Shown in pieces: positions 27,600 to 36,112 of a DNA stretch of 64,000 bases. The first letter of the stretch is position 1; each line of letters starts with the position of its first letter. This DNA comes from Thiomicrorhabdus immobilis (GTDB taxonomy: Bacteria > Pseudomonadota > Gammaproteobacteria > Thiomicrospirales > Thiomicrospiraceae), in NCBI RefSeq assembly GCF_021654855.1, contig NZ_AP024202.1, positions 2,108,001 to 2,172,000 on the forward strand, given 5' to 3'. The position numbers were made by a program, and so were the translations under genes. Under the pieces are notes generated by a model that made no database searches, was not told where the DNA came from, and saw nothing but the letters and a program-made list of their open reading frames with translations.

Positions 27600-27617
27600 T
27601 TTACCAGGCCTGGTAAA
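27600..27617. repeat. 18-bp palindrome with core ACCAGGCCTGGT (copy 6, intergenic)
   Basis: Core at 27603-27614, extended to TTTACC...GGTAAA. It lies 34 bp upstream of the esterase start on the minus strand, so it is within that gene's promoter or leader, not at a transcript end. Confidence 0.9.
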
Positions 27618-27806
27618 CGCGTAAATGACTTTATAAAACCTTATTAAAAAGTTATGCGGCAAATGGGTTTGGATGATGAGTTATTTAACGCGCTCTGTTA
27701 AAATAAGCCAACTAAATAAACTGACTCACTGCCCGCTTTTGATTTGCAGTGACTCTTTACCCAATTATACAGCCCCTGGTATACCCCCCAGGATAATGGA
27801 TTCAGT

Positions 27807-28013
27807 ATGCCGATTACGTCAAAATCTCTTTTTGTAACTGTCATTTGCTGTTCAATACTACTTTCGGCTTGTGGCAAAAAAGGCCCTCTATATTTACCTG
27901 AAGAGCCTAAAAGCCAAACCAGTTCGGCACTTACACAATCCAACCATATTGAATACAGTGCATTATTACGTTTACTGCCTACTGAAACCCCATCGCAACA
28001 GGAAAAATCATGA
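27807..28013 (+). CDS. lptM: Small lipoprotein LptM (YifL family)
   Basis: 68 residues: MPITSKSLFVTVICCSILLS then the lipobox LSAC and the diagnostic CGKKGPLYLPEE. LptM of E. coli associates with the LptD/LptE outer-membrane lipopolysaccharide translocon and helps LptD disulfide maturation; the conserved N-terminal lipidated part is what matters, and it is intact. As in many proteobacteria it lies directly before lysA, overlapping it by four bases (ATGA). Confidence 0.92.
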   Translation: MPITSKSLFVTVICCSILLSACGKKGPLYLPEEPKSQTSSALTQSNHIEYSALLRLLPTETPSQQEKS

Positions 28014-29263
28014 CACCAGCGTTTAGCTATAAAAACGACGGGCTTTATGCCGAAAACGTCAGTATCGAATCTTTAGCAAAAGAATTTGGCACCCCACTTT
28101 ACATCTATTCACGCAGTGAATTTGAAAACCGTTGGTTGGCATTCGATTCCGCTTTTGGCACTCAACCACACCTGGTTTGCTATGCGGTAAAAACCAATTC
28201 GAATATTGCGGTTTTAAATGTACTGGCCAAATTAGGCGCAGGCTTTGATATCGTCTCGTTGGGTGAACTGGAACGCGTTTTAAAAGCGGGCGGCGACCCT
28301 AAAAAGGTGGTTTTTTCGGGCGTGGCGAAACAATCTGCTGAGATTCGCCGTGCATTAGAAGTGGGCATCCGCTGCTTCAACCTGGAGTCACACGCTGAAT
28401 TGGACCGTATTCAAGCGGTTGCTAAAGAGATGGATTTAATCGCCAATATCTCAATTCGTGTCAATCCAGATGTGGATGCGAAAACCCATCCGTACATTTC
28501 AACCGGGCTTAAAGACAATAAGTTTGGGGTAGACATCAATACCGCACCAGAACTGTATGCCGATGCTTGTGCCTGTTCACACGTCAACCCAATCGGGATT
28601 GACTGTCATATTGGTTCCCAACTTACCGAGATAACGCCTTTTGTAGATGCGCTTGAGCGCGTATTGGCGCTAAAAGAGACTCTTGCCGAAATGGGCATAG
28701 ATATCCATCATCTCGACCTCGGAGGAGGCTTGGGAATCCAGTACACTGATGAGACCCCTCCGCCAATCAAAGACTATATTCAGGCTTTATTGGCCAAACT
28801 GAATGACCCGAGTATTGAAGTGATTATCGAACCGGGCCGTGCCATTGCCGGTAATGCGGGTGTTTTAGTCACCGAAGTGGAGTACCTAAAACCAACTGAA
28901 CATAAGAATTTTGCGATTATTGACGCGGCCATGAACGATTTGATTCGCCCGGCTTTATACCAGGCCTATCAAGATATTGTGCCGGTTGTTCCTCGAACCG
29001 ATGGTCAAGAAGCCCAATGGGATTTGGTTGGCCCGGTTTGCGAAACGGGAGACTTCTTAGGTAAAAACCGTACCCTTAACTTAAAAGCGGGGGATTTATT
29101 AGCGGTTAAATCCGCTGGTGCTTACGGTTTCACCATGAGTTCAAACTACAATACTCGTCCACGTGCGGCCGAAGTCATGGTCAAAGATAACCAGGCCTGG
29201 TTAATCCGTCCGCGTGAAACCTATGAAGATTTAATGGGTTCAGAACAAATCATTCAAGATTAG
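28010..29263 (+). CDS. lysA: Diaminopimelate decarboxylase
   Basis: PLP-dependent decarboxylation of meso-diaminopimelate to lysine. The PLP lysine is in CYAVKTNSN, followed by the HIGSQ motif, GGGLGIQYTDE, IEPGRAI and PVCETGDFLG, which holds the substrate-binding Cys and Glu. Length of 417 residues is typical. Translationally coupled to lptM. Contains one exact copy and one near-match of the 12-bp palindrome, and a further copy lies six bases after the stop. Confidence 0.97.
   Translation: MTPAFSYKNDGLYAENVSIESLAKEFGTPLYIYSRSEFENRWLAFDSAFGTQPHLVCYAVKTNSNIAVLNVLAKLGAGFDIVSLGELERVLKAGGDPKKVVFSGVAKQSAEIRRALEVGIRCFNLESHAELDRIQAVAKEMDLIANISIRVNPDVDAKTHPYISTGLKDNKFGVDINTAPELYADACACSHVNPIGIDCHIGSQLTEITPFVDALERVLALKETLAEMGIDIHHLDLGGGLGIQYTDETPPPIKDYIQALLAKLNDPSIEVIIEPGRAIAGNAGVLVTEVEYLKPTEHKNFAIIDAAMNDLIRPALYQAYQDIVPVVPRTDGQEAQWDLVGPVCETGDFLGKNRTLNLKAGDLLAVKSAGAYGFTMSSNYNTRPRAAEVMVKDNQAWLIRPRETYEDLMGSEQIIQD
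29190..29201. repeat. 12-bp palindrome ACCAGGCCTGGT (copy 7, within lysA)
   Basis: Exact copy, read as the QAW of DNQAWLIRP, 63 bp before the lysA stop and only 79 bp from copy 8. Confidence 0.95.
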
Positions 29264-29268
29264 TTATT

Positions 29269-29280
29269 ACCAGGCCTGGT
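29269..29280. repeat. 12-bp palindrome ACCAGGCCTGGT (copy 8, after lysA)
   Basis: Exact copy six bases after the lysA stop. Only the core is palindromic and no T-tract follows, so a terminator role is doubtful. Confidence 0.95.
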
Positions 29281-29504
29281 CAGTTTATTAACCTTTAAGT
29301 CACGAAAGTTTTAAAAAGACCAGGTCTTAATAACATAAACAAAACCTAAACTTTCCAGTGCCCATAACTATTAAGTTCTTCTCCTGTCAATATCATGATT
29401 CGACTTGACCAGGTAGTATCTTATTTAATTTAAATTTTCATCAATGATTGAGAAGCCTTTTTGATATTTATAGGTCTTAGGGTTTTATCTACAGGCTTCC
29501 CGTC

Positions 29505-29530
29505 ACTTTATTTGCTTGTCCAAATAAAGT
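29505..29530. repeat. Hairpin: 10-bp perfect inverted repeat
   Basis: ACTTTATTTG, loop CTTGTC, CAAATAAAGT. It is followed by TAACCAAACAAAAGACACC. This resembles, from memory, a class of intergenic hairpin elements seen in many gammaproteobacteria (CTTT...CTTGnCC...AAAG then TAACCAAAnnAAAnGnCACC); it is not a typical terminator, since no T-run follows. Confidence 0.7.
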
Positions 29531-29563
29531 AACCAAACAAAAGACACCCCACAGCCACAATCT

Positions 29564-29649
29564 ATTTCACTAAGCTTGTTGGCTCAGATTTCAAAACTCG
29601 CTCCGCTCAAACAATGAAATCTTTTAACGCCCTCTACGCTAAGTGAAAT
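29564..29649. repeat. Nested inverted repeats forming a long structured element
   Basis: Outer arms ATTTCACTAAGC (29564-29575) and GCTAAGTGAAAT (29638-29649) pair with one mismatch; inner arms AGATTTCA (29586-29593) and TGAAATCT (29615-29622) pair perfectly. It may be a structured RNA or a degenerate mobile-type repeat. Confidence 0.6.
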
Positions 29650-29949
29650 CACGATTGCTTACAGAGGGGGATTTTTTCTCTACGAACTTTCAATAACCAA
29701 CCTTCAATACAATCAAGAGTTGAAATTGACCTGGCCTGCTTAAATATATTGTTTTACCCTAAAGCAAAATACACACACCAAGCTTCCCCTTGTAATAAAG
29801 AGTGCCAAGGCCTTGAACGCTCTAGGTGTTCTTGAGGATATAAAAAACGCTGCTGCTAGAGCGGAGTTTATGGAGTGAGTTCAGAGTTTTCAGAGAATGA
29901 GCTTAGGGAATGCCAATGAAGTGCGTTGGAGTGCCCTTTTGTGATTTCG

Positions 29950-31167
29950 TTATTCTTGCCGTAACTGGCTAGCTTGCCAGAGATGTAAGGTTGAAAGCTG
30001 CTTGGCGCCTGGCAATCTATTTTCCAAGCCCCTGACTCGTAAAACCGAATGCATTTCCATCGTCTTATGAATCGCTTGCGGACTGTCGGGTAAATGCGAA
30101 TAGGTTAATGCGGCCCAAACCCCCTCTTCATCTTTCCAAGCAAGCAAAACCCCTTTGTCAGCACCTTGCTCATTCACATCATATTCGGTCAACCAAATAT
30201 GCTGCTGGATTTGACTTAACGCAATCCAATCATCCAAACCATGCAAAGCTTGCGGCTCAGCCGTTAAACGTTGCTGTAAGTGTTGCTGGGTGGCCGCATG
30301 TTGGGTGATTTTTTCATGGCGTGCTTGGTTAACCGCCAAATCCAACCAGGCCTGGTAGAGTTCGGAAACCTCTACCAAATAGCGGCACTGACCGATTTTA
30401 TCGACAATATTTTCTTGCAGTCGTAAAAACTCCGCTGCTCTATAAGCATCTTCAAGCAAGGCGACCATGCTTTGGCATTGCATAGGTCGACACGGCAACT
30501 GCGCCAAAGCGTGATGCAATTTACTGCCAATCAACTCTGGAAAACGTGCCGCCAAAGACAACGCCATCGAATTGATTCTAGGAAGTGCTTGCAAGGCACT
30601 CAAGCGTTGCTCGTCCAACAAACAAGTCTCAATCTGTTCGGCAATCTCGTTATTGACCCAGCGCAAACGCAAATTGGTTAAGAATTTGATGGTTTCCGCC
30701 TTACCAGGCCAACCCACCGTAGCGGCGATTTGCGAACGCTTACCCGACAACAGCGCGACAATTTCTGGCTCTTCTAGACGGGAGGTAATCAATCGCCAAG
30801 CCAGCATAGGAGCATGGTCGAGCAACTCCAATACTTGGGGATACTTACCCGCATAATGTAATAAGGTCATTTGGTGAGAAGGAAACAAGGCACAACTGTC
30901 TTGCACCCATTTCGGAATCTGTTTACGCCAATCTGAGAATTGCGGCTGGTTTGGCCAGCCCATGATTTTGAAATAACTCGGATAATCGGGGATGTCCTGT
31001 GCATTGAGCATCATGTTATCCCAACCGATAATCGTGACCACCCCTTCGTTAGGGAAGAGTTTACGTGCATCGATATACAACTGTTGCTCAAACTCATCCC
31101 AATAGCAAAATTTAGCCAGTTGCTGTTGCTTACGATCGGTAACCGTCAACAATACGGGGGACTTCAT
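29950..31167 (-). CDS. Unknown 405-residue protein
   Basis: Soluble, largely helical, tryptophan- and leucine-rich protein with no signal peptide. I do not recognise a catalytic motif. Notable stretches are MGWPNQPQFSDWRKQIPKWV, LLSGKRSQIAATVGWPGKAE and the C-terminal EGVWAALTYSHLPDSPQ. The opening residues resemble a short beta-rich domain. It lies 28 bp downstream of rlmI on the same strand, so cotranscription with the rRNA methyltransferase is likely. It could be a nucleic-acid-associated protein, but no evidence in the sequence supports this. One palindrome copy lies in it. Confidence 0.75.
   Translation of the reverse strand: MKSPVLLTVTDRKQQQLAKFCYWDEFEQQLYIDARKLFPNEGVVTIIGWDNMMLNAQDIPDYPSYFKIMGWPNQPQFSDWRKQIPKWVQDSCALFPSHQMTLLHYAGKYPQVLELLDHAPMLAWRLITSRLEEPEIVALLSGKRSQIAATVGWPGKAETIKFLTNLRLRWVNNEIAEQIETCLLDEQRLSALQALPRINSMALSLAARFPELIGSKLHHALAQLPCRPMQCQSMVALLEDAYRAAEFLRLQENIVDKIGQCRYLVEVSELYQAWLDLAVNQARHEKITQHAATQQHLQQRLTAEPQALHGLDDWIALSQIQQHIWLTEYDVNEQGADKGVLLAWKDEEGVWAALTYSHLPDSPQAIHKTMEMHSVLRVRGLENRLPGAKQLSTLHLWQASQLRQE
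30345..30356. repeat. 12-bp palindrome ACCAGGCCTGGT (copy 9, within the unknown 405-residue gene)
   Basis: Exact copy, read in the gene as QAW in LYQAWLDLA. Confidence 0.95.
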
Positions 31168-31195
31168 CGCGCTTGCTCGCTAAATCGACAGTGAA

Positions 31196-32389
31196 TCACC
31201 AACTCGCGGAAACTTTAAAGAACAATGTCTTGATGTATTCTGTTTCCGGAATCGCCGGATGGATAGGATGATCAGGCCCTTGGTGGCCTTGTTCAAACAG
31301 TTGTACATTACGATCGATATGACGTGAAGCCGACTGCACCGCTTGCAACAAGTTGTCACGAGTCAGATGATGTGAACACGAAGCCGAAACCAAAATACCG
31401 TCTTTTTCCAATACACGCATCGCCAATTCATTGATACGACGATACGCTTCAAAACCTTGTTTAAAGTCTTTTTTACGTTTGATGAAAGCGGGCGGATCGA
31501 CAATCACCACATCAAACTTCTCGGCTTCCATTTTTAACGCATTCAATACATCAAACGCATTACCTTGAATGGTGGTCATTTTTTCAGCCACCCCGTTTAG
31601 AGCGGCATTATGGTCAACCCCATCCAAGGCGAATTCAGAAGCATCGACACAAGTCACCGCCTCGGCTCCGGCGTTAGCCGCCGCAACACCCCAGCCACCT
31701 AAGTAGCTGAACACATCTAAAACACGTTTACCTTTCACCAACTTCTGCAAGCGCTGACGTGAACAACGGTGGTCGTAAAACCAGCCGGTCTTTTGGCCGT
31801 TCTCTACCGGAATCTCAAACAAGGTATTGTTTTCAGTAATCACAATCGATTCAGGCAGTTCACCCAACACCACCTCTTCATACAAGGGCAAGCCTTCTAA
31901 AGTACGGCTAGCGGTATCGTTTTTCATCACAATCGCCTGTGGGTGATAGAGATTCTCTAACACCTGGATGATATCGTCCTTAACCACTTCCATACCGGCC
32001 GTGGTGATCTGCACCGAAAACACATCGCCAAAGCGGTCAATCACCAGGCCTGGTAAACCATCAGAATCACCGAACACCAAACGGTAAAAAGGTTGGTCAA
32101 AATGAATTTCACGTAAATCTTGTGCGGCTTGAATTCGCTTTTTCAAAAACTTGATATTAAGTTCAACCTTAGCGCTACGGCTTAAAATACGTGCGCAAAT
32201 CAAGGTATTTGGGTTGACGTAACCCATACCGAGTGGCTTACCATTAGAAGCTTCAACAATCACCTGCTGACCAGGCTGAAAATCTTTTAACGGCGTTGCT
32301 TGTGTATCCACTTCATTACTGTAAACCCAGACATGGCCTTGTTTAATACGGCGTTCTTCATTCTTTTTTAATCGTAAACTGGCTAACAT
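31196..32389 (-). CDS. rlmI: 23S rRNA m5C1962 methyltransferase RlmI
   Basis: SAM-dependent cytosine methyltransferase acting on 23S rRNA position 1962 (E. coli numbering). Order: PUA domain (KQGHVWVYSNEVD, AFPQ-like VEASNGKPLGMGYVNPN), then a Rossmann domain with KTGWFYDHRCSRQ, VLDVFSYLGGWGV, VTCVDASEFALD, VIVDPPAFIKRKKD and the catalytic-type SASCSHHLT. I choose ATG 32389 because the residues that precede it in the open frame have no counterpart in the family. Length of 397 residues matches. The stop lies 28 bp before the unknown gene. Confidence 0.92.
   Translation of the reverse strand: MLASLRLKKNEERRIKQGHVWVYSNEVDTQATPLKDFQPGQQVIVEASNGKPLGMGYVNPNTLICARILSRSAKVELNIKFLKKRIQAAQDLREIHFDQPFYRLVFGDSDGLPGLVIDRFGDVFSVQITTAGMEVVKDDIIQVLENLYHPQAIVMKNDTASRTLEGLPLYEEVVLGELPESIVITENNTLFEIPVENGQKTGWFYDHRCSRQRLQKLVKGKRVLDVFSYLGGWGVAAANAGAEAVTCVDASEFALDGVDHNAALNGVAEKMTTIQGNAFDVLNALKMEAEKFDVVIVDPPAFIKRKKDFKQGFEAYRRINELAMRVLEKDGILVSASCSHHLTRDNLLQAVQSASRHIDRNVQLFEQGHQGPDHPIHPAIPETEYIKTLFFKVSASW
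32043..32054. repeat. 12-bp palindrome ACCAGGCCTGGT (copy 10, within rlmI)
   Basis: Exact copy, read as PGLV in the conserved GLPGLVIDRFGD segment. Confidence 0.95.
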
Positions 32390-32501
32390 CTTGGGTTCTC
32401 TTTTTATGTAAAGTACTGCTATTCGGCTAATTGACATCAATCAATGCCAGGCTAAATCAAGCTAAAAATCTCGGTGGCTAAAAACCGCTAATTAAAAACA
32501 T

Positions 32502-32543
32502 AAAGAGGTTTAACCTTAATTCAATTTACGGTTAAACCCCTTT
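32502..32543 (-). terminator. Hairpin downstream of gcvH
   Basis: AAAGAGGTTTAACC pairs with GGTTAAACCCCTTT with one mismatch, around a 14-base loop. Read leftwards from gcvH it ends in TTTATG, a weak T-tract. Probably a transcript end for gcvH. Confidence 0.55.
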
Positions 32544-32589
32544 AAAAACTATTTGATAAATCGCTATGTAATCCATACCGGTGGCCTGA

Positions 32590-32976
32590 TTAGCCGTCGA
32601 TCATCTTTTGATACTCTTCGTCGGAAAGCAAATCTTCTAACTCACTTTCATCATGTGCTGCGATTTTAAATAACCAACCACCATCATACGGCTCTTCATT
32701 AATCAATTCCGGATCATCTTCCAAAGCTTCATTGATTTCGATAATTTCACCACTTACAGGGGCAAAAATATCAGATGCCGATTTAACCGATTCTAAAGAC
32801 ATCGCCTCTTCTCCTGCGGCAATATCGGTTCCCAATTCAGGAAAAGTCACACTCATCAACTCACCCAAAGATTCTTGGGCAAAATCGGTTATGCCGACCG
32901 TGGCAATACCTTTTTCATCGATATAAACCCATTCGTGAGTTTCGGCATATTTTAAATGACTTGGTAAAACGCTCAT
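32590..32976 (-). CDS. gcvH: Glycine cleavage system H protein (lipoyl carrier)
   Basis: 128-residue lipoyl-domain protein. The modified lysine lies in MSLESVKSASDIFAPVSGEI, with typical N-terminus YAETHEWVYIDEKGIATVGIT and C-terminal GGWLFKIAAHDESELEDLLS. In the glycine cleavage complex it carries the aminomethyl group between GcvP, GcvT and Lpd. No gcvT or gcvP is in view. Stand-alone H proteins also act as lipoate relays, and related lipoate-binding proteins serve the sulfur-oxidising heterodisulfide-reductase-like system; nothing here shows such a link. Start is preceded by AAAAAGGAAACC. Confidence 0.95.
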   Translation of the reverse strand: MSVLPSHLKYAETHEWVYIDEKGIATVGITDFAQESLGELMSVTFPELGTDIAAGEEAMSLESVKSASDIFAPVSGEIIEINEALEDDPELINEEPYDGGWLFKIAAHDESELEDLLSDEEYQKMIDG

Positions 32977-33084
32977 GCGGTTTCCTTTTTAAATAGGTAA
33001 GGGAAAGAAAGGCTCTATTGAAATTGCCGCTATTATACTGAGTATGAATCAATAATGTTTAGATTGAACGGCGTTAATATTGAG

Positions 33085-34980
33085 CTAGTTTATTGGCTTG
33101 TTAAAGTTTAAATGCGCTTGATTATCTAACTCAATAGCGATTTCAACACGATTTCGACCATTTTCTTTAGCACGATAAAGCGCTTGATCCGCTCGTTTCA
33201 AAAGAGTTTTATCATTATCCCAACGAGTCATTGCGGCAACACCAAAACTCACCGTTAATTGGGTTGGCAAAGTGCTTTGCGGCAATTCCTCTATCGCCTT
33301 ACGCAAACGTTCCGCCGTTTGCTCGGCATCGTGAAGATTTGTTTCAGGCATAATAATGGTAAATTCTTCTCCACCAATACGACAGAACACGTCCGTTTCA
33401 CGCAATAACTTACCAACCTCTTCACTCAAGGTAATCAATACCTGATCTCCGACCTCATGCCCGTAGCTATCATTAATATTCTTAAAAAAGTCGATATCAA
33501 AAATGAGCAATGACAAATCGGAGTGGTAACGGTGCGAACGCTGAACCTCTTGTACAAGGGTTTGATTGAAGACCAGTCGATTAGAAATCCCCGTCAAGGT
33601 ATCGGTTTGTGATAAAAACTCCAACTGCTTTTTATAAAGCTCTTGGCTGGTGATATCGTGCATGATGACACTGTACAAAGGGGTTTCGTACAGTTGAATC
33701 TGCGCTACTTTCACTTGAAAATAGTAGGTTTGACTATCTTTCTTAATCACGACTTTATGCAAATCATCAGGATGTTTTAAAACATACTCCAACCAAAAGA
33801 CACCCTCCATTTCACGCTGCAGATAGCCCTCTTGTTTTTCAAAAGTGTCACACACACAATCGTAATATCTAAGGAACTCATCAATAGAATTGAATTTGGA
33901 ATAAAACTCAAAAAACTGCTGGTTTGCTTCCAAAATACGTTCAAGATTCGAAACAAAGATAATCTCCGACGCCGAATCCAATATGGTTCGGTAATAGCTT
34001 GAACTTATATCTGAACGTTTTTTGAAAATATACAACAGCATCAACATAAGACTTAGAAGCATAATCACCAAGGCCGTGTACAAATATCGACTTTTGAGTT
34101 GTTGCATCTCGACTAAATCCAGGTTTTTCTCAGGAGCAAACAAAAACCAGTAACCCAACACCAAACCACTATCATCTTGAATAGGATGTTGCGTAATGAC
34201 TTTATTGTCATCAACCCAAACCGGCTCCATCTTAGAAAACCTTTGACTTGCAACCGTTTCTAAATAGCTCATTTCACTTTTGGATGCATTGGCATTAGCC
34301 ACATAGTAATCGTTTACAAACAATCCCGTATACGCCTTAGTCAGTTGTTTCCGATAACGTTTGTCGACCAAAATGACCGAATCAACACCTTGCGCCTCTT
34401 TCAAGCGCACCGTTAATGGGGCAATATGAGATACCACCTCAACAATCCCGATAAGCTGTTGATTTTCATCCAACAAGGGCACCATGGCTTTAAAGGTTAA
34501 GCTGAATTTACCGACACTCATACTTTGGGTAATTTGCGGAGTCTGCAACATCGTTTGCACATCACGCCGTGCATTCACCAATGAATCGCCCACCTTATCT
34601 GTCCAGCTACGGTAGCGGCTGATGCCTTGATGGTCTAAAATCTGAATCCAGATCCCACTATGGTGGGTATGCAATGCCAACTCATCCAAAAGAGCATCGA
34701 AATTTAAGCGCGATTGAGTTTCTGGCGTGCAGTGTTCACAGATAAAATCACGCACTTGCTTGTTTTCAGAAAGTGTTAAAGCAATCGCCATAGAAGCTTC
34801 ACGGCGATTCTCTACCAAGCGATTGATATCATAATCAAGGGTTTTGTAGTGTGCGGAGAGCACGTCATTATAGAGCTGGGTTTTAGCGGTAGCATAAAGC
34901 CAATACAGTGCAGTAGCGACTAGAATTATTGTCAAAAAAGTACCAAAAATTAATGTCTTGGTTGTTTTAAAAAAAGTCAT
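33085..34980 (-). CDS. Membrane diguanylate cyclase with extracytoplasmic dCache-like sensor, PAS and GGDEF domains
   Basis: About 631 residues. First membrane helix near residues 10-30, periplasmic Cache-like sensor up to about 290 (contains two Cys in ICEHCTPE), second helix near 305-325, a PAS-like domain (about 335-450) and a C-terminal GGDEF domain (about 460-615). The catalytic loop IGGEEF is intact, DIDFFKNINDSYGHEVGDQ binds GTP/metal, and RETD five residues before GGEEF is a product-inhibition site. It should make c-di-GMP in response to an extracytoplasmic signal. I choose ATG 34980; a TTG at 34992 is possible and neither has a strong ribosome site. Confidence 0.92.
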   Translation of the reverse strand: MTFFKTTKTLIFGTFLTIILVATALYWLYATAKTQLYNDVLSAHYKTLDYDINRLVENRREASMAIALTLSENKQVRDFICEHCTPETQSRLNFDALLDELALHTHHSGIWIQILDHQGISRYRSWTDKVGDSLVNARRDVQTMLQTPQITQSMSVGKFSLTFKAMVPLLDENQQLIGIVEVVSHIAPLTVRLKEAQGVDSVILVDKRYRKQLTKAYTGLFVNDYYVANANASKSEMSYLETVASQRFSKMEPVWVDDNKVITQHPIQDDSGLVLGYWFLFAPEKNLDLVEMQQLKSRYLYTALVIMLLSLMLMLLYIFKKRSDISSSYYRTILDSASEIIFVSNLERILEANQQFFEFYSKFNSIDEFLRYYDCVCDTFEKQEGYLQREMEGVFWLEYVLKHPDDLHKVVIKKDSQTYYFQVKVAQIQLYETPLYSVIMHDITSQELYKKQLEFLSQTDTLTGISNRLVFNQTLVQEVQRSHRYHSDLSLLIFDIDFFKNINDSYGHEVGDQVLITLSEEVGKLLRETDVFCRIGGEEFTIIMPETNLHDAEQTAERLRKAIEELPQSTLPTQLTVSFGVAAMTRWDNDKTLLKRADQALYRAKENGRNRVEIAIELDNQAHLNFNKPIN

Positions 34981-35275
34981 AGATTGGTTCAAAGCCTAAG
35001 TTTTGAATTCGGCAAATATTTCAAAAATACATTTTAAAAAACTTGCCTTACTGCACAGATAGAATATTTATTTAGAGTTAGATTCTGCACCTTTTTCAGT
35101 CTTGTTGCAAATCCCTTTATTTATTTAATGGATTTTTTAATCTTTTTCGTCTCCAATACCAATTTTTTTCAAAAAAACACGCTGAAAATTCCCAGCCTAT
35201 CTTTAAGTATCGTAATCTGTTTAGAGCTTTTTCACCTTACTCGGCACTTAAAAAATCAGTCCCAAATCCACGCTA

Positions 35276-35917
35276 TTAAAATTGTGAAATGGTTGCCGTC
35301 ACCACACCCCAAATCAAAATATCGGATGACTCTCTCACTAAAATAGGAGGGTAGTTGTCATTTTCTGGCACCAACCAAGTACCCGTTGACTTTATCGATA
35401 GACGCTTTACCGTTAATTCGCCATCTAAAGCGGCAATCACGATTTTGCCATCTTGTGGCTGAATACTGCGATCCACCACTAAGATATCACCATCTAAAAT
35501 CCCCGCATCCTTCATCGAATCGCCTTGAACCGAGAGTAAAAAAGTCGCCTCTTTATTACGGATTAACTTCTCGTTCAAATCCAAACGCGCCTCAATATAA
35601 TCGTCTGCCGGGCTTGGAAAACCTGCAACAACTTTATGAGCATACAGAGGTAATTCAACCACTTCGGCTTCTTCCTCTGGCAAATACCAAGCAAAAGGCG
35701 AATCAAATCGCGATTGGTTAGAGGGGGATATCGATTTACCCGCATTAGGCTTATTCTGTAAGTTCAACCACGCCTGGATCTGCGCCACTTTCGACTGTGG
35801 TACTCGCATCACTTTGGTCGGTTCACCGAATTTACCCGTGCCCTTTTTACGTCCCGCCCCTTCGCGTACGCCCCCGTGTGAGATAGAGCCAACCGAGCTA
35901 TCTGTTTTTTGTGTCAT
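35276..35917 (-). CDS. umuD: UmuD/LexA-like S24 protein with an N-terminal DNA-binding-like extension
   Basis: Self-cleaving S24 peptidase family protein, 213 residues. The C-terminal part matches UmuD: KVVAGFPSPADDYIEARLDL with an Ala-Gly cleavage site (UmuD has Cys-Gly), the catalytic serine in GDSMKDAGI and lysine in LTVKRL. UmuD is about 139 residues; here about 75 extra residues precede it, including GGVREGAGRKKGTGKFGEPT and KVMRVPQSKV, which look like an AT-hook or ribbon-helix-helix-type DNA-binding element. Some Acinetobacter UmuD homologues with extended N-termini repress DNA-damage genes, so this may be both polymerase subunit and repressor. Start 35917 follows AAAGAGAGAAATC. Divergent from umuC rather than in tandem. 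Confidence 0.85.
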   Translation of the reverse strand: MTQKTDSSVGSISHGGVREGAGRKKGTGKFGEPTKVMRVPQSKVAQIQAWLNLQNKPNAGKSISPSNQSRFDSPFAWYLPEEEAEVVELPLYAHKVVAGFPSPADDYIEARLDLNEKLIRNKEATFLLSVQGDSMKDAGILDGDILVVDRSIQPQDGKIVIAALDGELTVKRLSIKSTGTWLVPENDNYPPILVRESSDILIWGVVTATISQF

Positions 35918-35942
35918 GATTTCTCTCTTTGCTTTGAGCCCG

Positions 35943-35958
35943 TGTTTCACGTGAATCA
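35943..35958. other. parS-like site
   Basis: TGTTTCACGTGAATCA matches the chromosomal parS consensus TGTTTCACGTGAAACA at 15 of 16 positions. It lies just upstream of the umuD-like start codon. Confidence 0.5.
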
Positions 35959-35968
35959 TCTATTTGAC

Positions 35969-36034
35969 TGAGATTAAAATTGGATTTTGTTTTTTTGTTA
36001 CAATTTTCAAGATTTAAATTATATACTAATCTCA
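35969..36034. promoter_or_regulatory. Divergent umuD/umuC control region with inverted 8-mers
   Basis: TGAGATTA (35969-35976) and TAATCTCA (36027-36034) are an exact inverted pair 50 bp apart, flanking a minus-strand TATAAT (36018-36023). They are candidate operator half-sites for an SOS-type or self-cleaving repressor. No E. coli LexA box is seen. Confidence 0.45.
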
Positions 36035-36112
36035 CCGATAACCCATAACCAAAAATAATTGCAAACAACCTTAAGCATATCGCCCTAAACACAACCCATT
36101 GAGATGCATCCG

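Larger units (their letters stand above)
29264..29949. other. 686-bp gene-free region downstream of lysA with several inverted repeats
   Basis: No open frame with coding character. It holds palindrome copy 8 at its left edge, degenerate relatives of it (29319-29330, 29730-29741), a hairpin at 29505-29530 and a nested inverted-repeat structure at 29564-29649. The right third, 29650-29949, shows nothing I can name. Confidence 0.7.

Noticed and set aside
32590-32976. Lipoate-binding protein of a sulfur-oxidising Hdr-like system
   Set aside because: The sequence looks like ordinary GcvH and no Hdr-like genes are nearby.
35128-35346. 72-residue frame between the cyclase and umuD-like genes
   Set aside because: AT-rich, overlaps the umuD-like 3' end on the other strand and shows no features.
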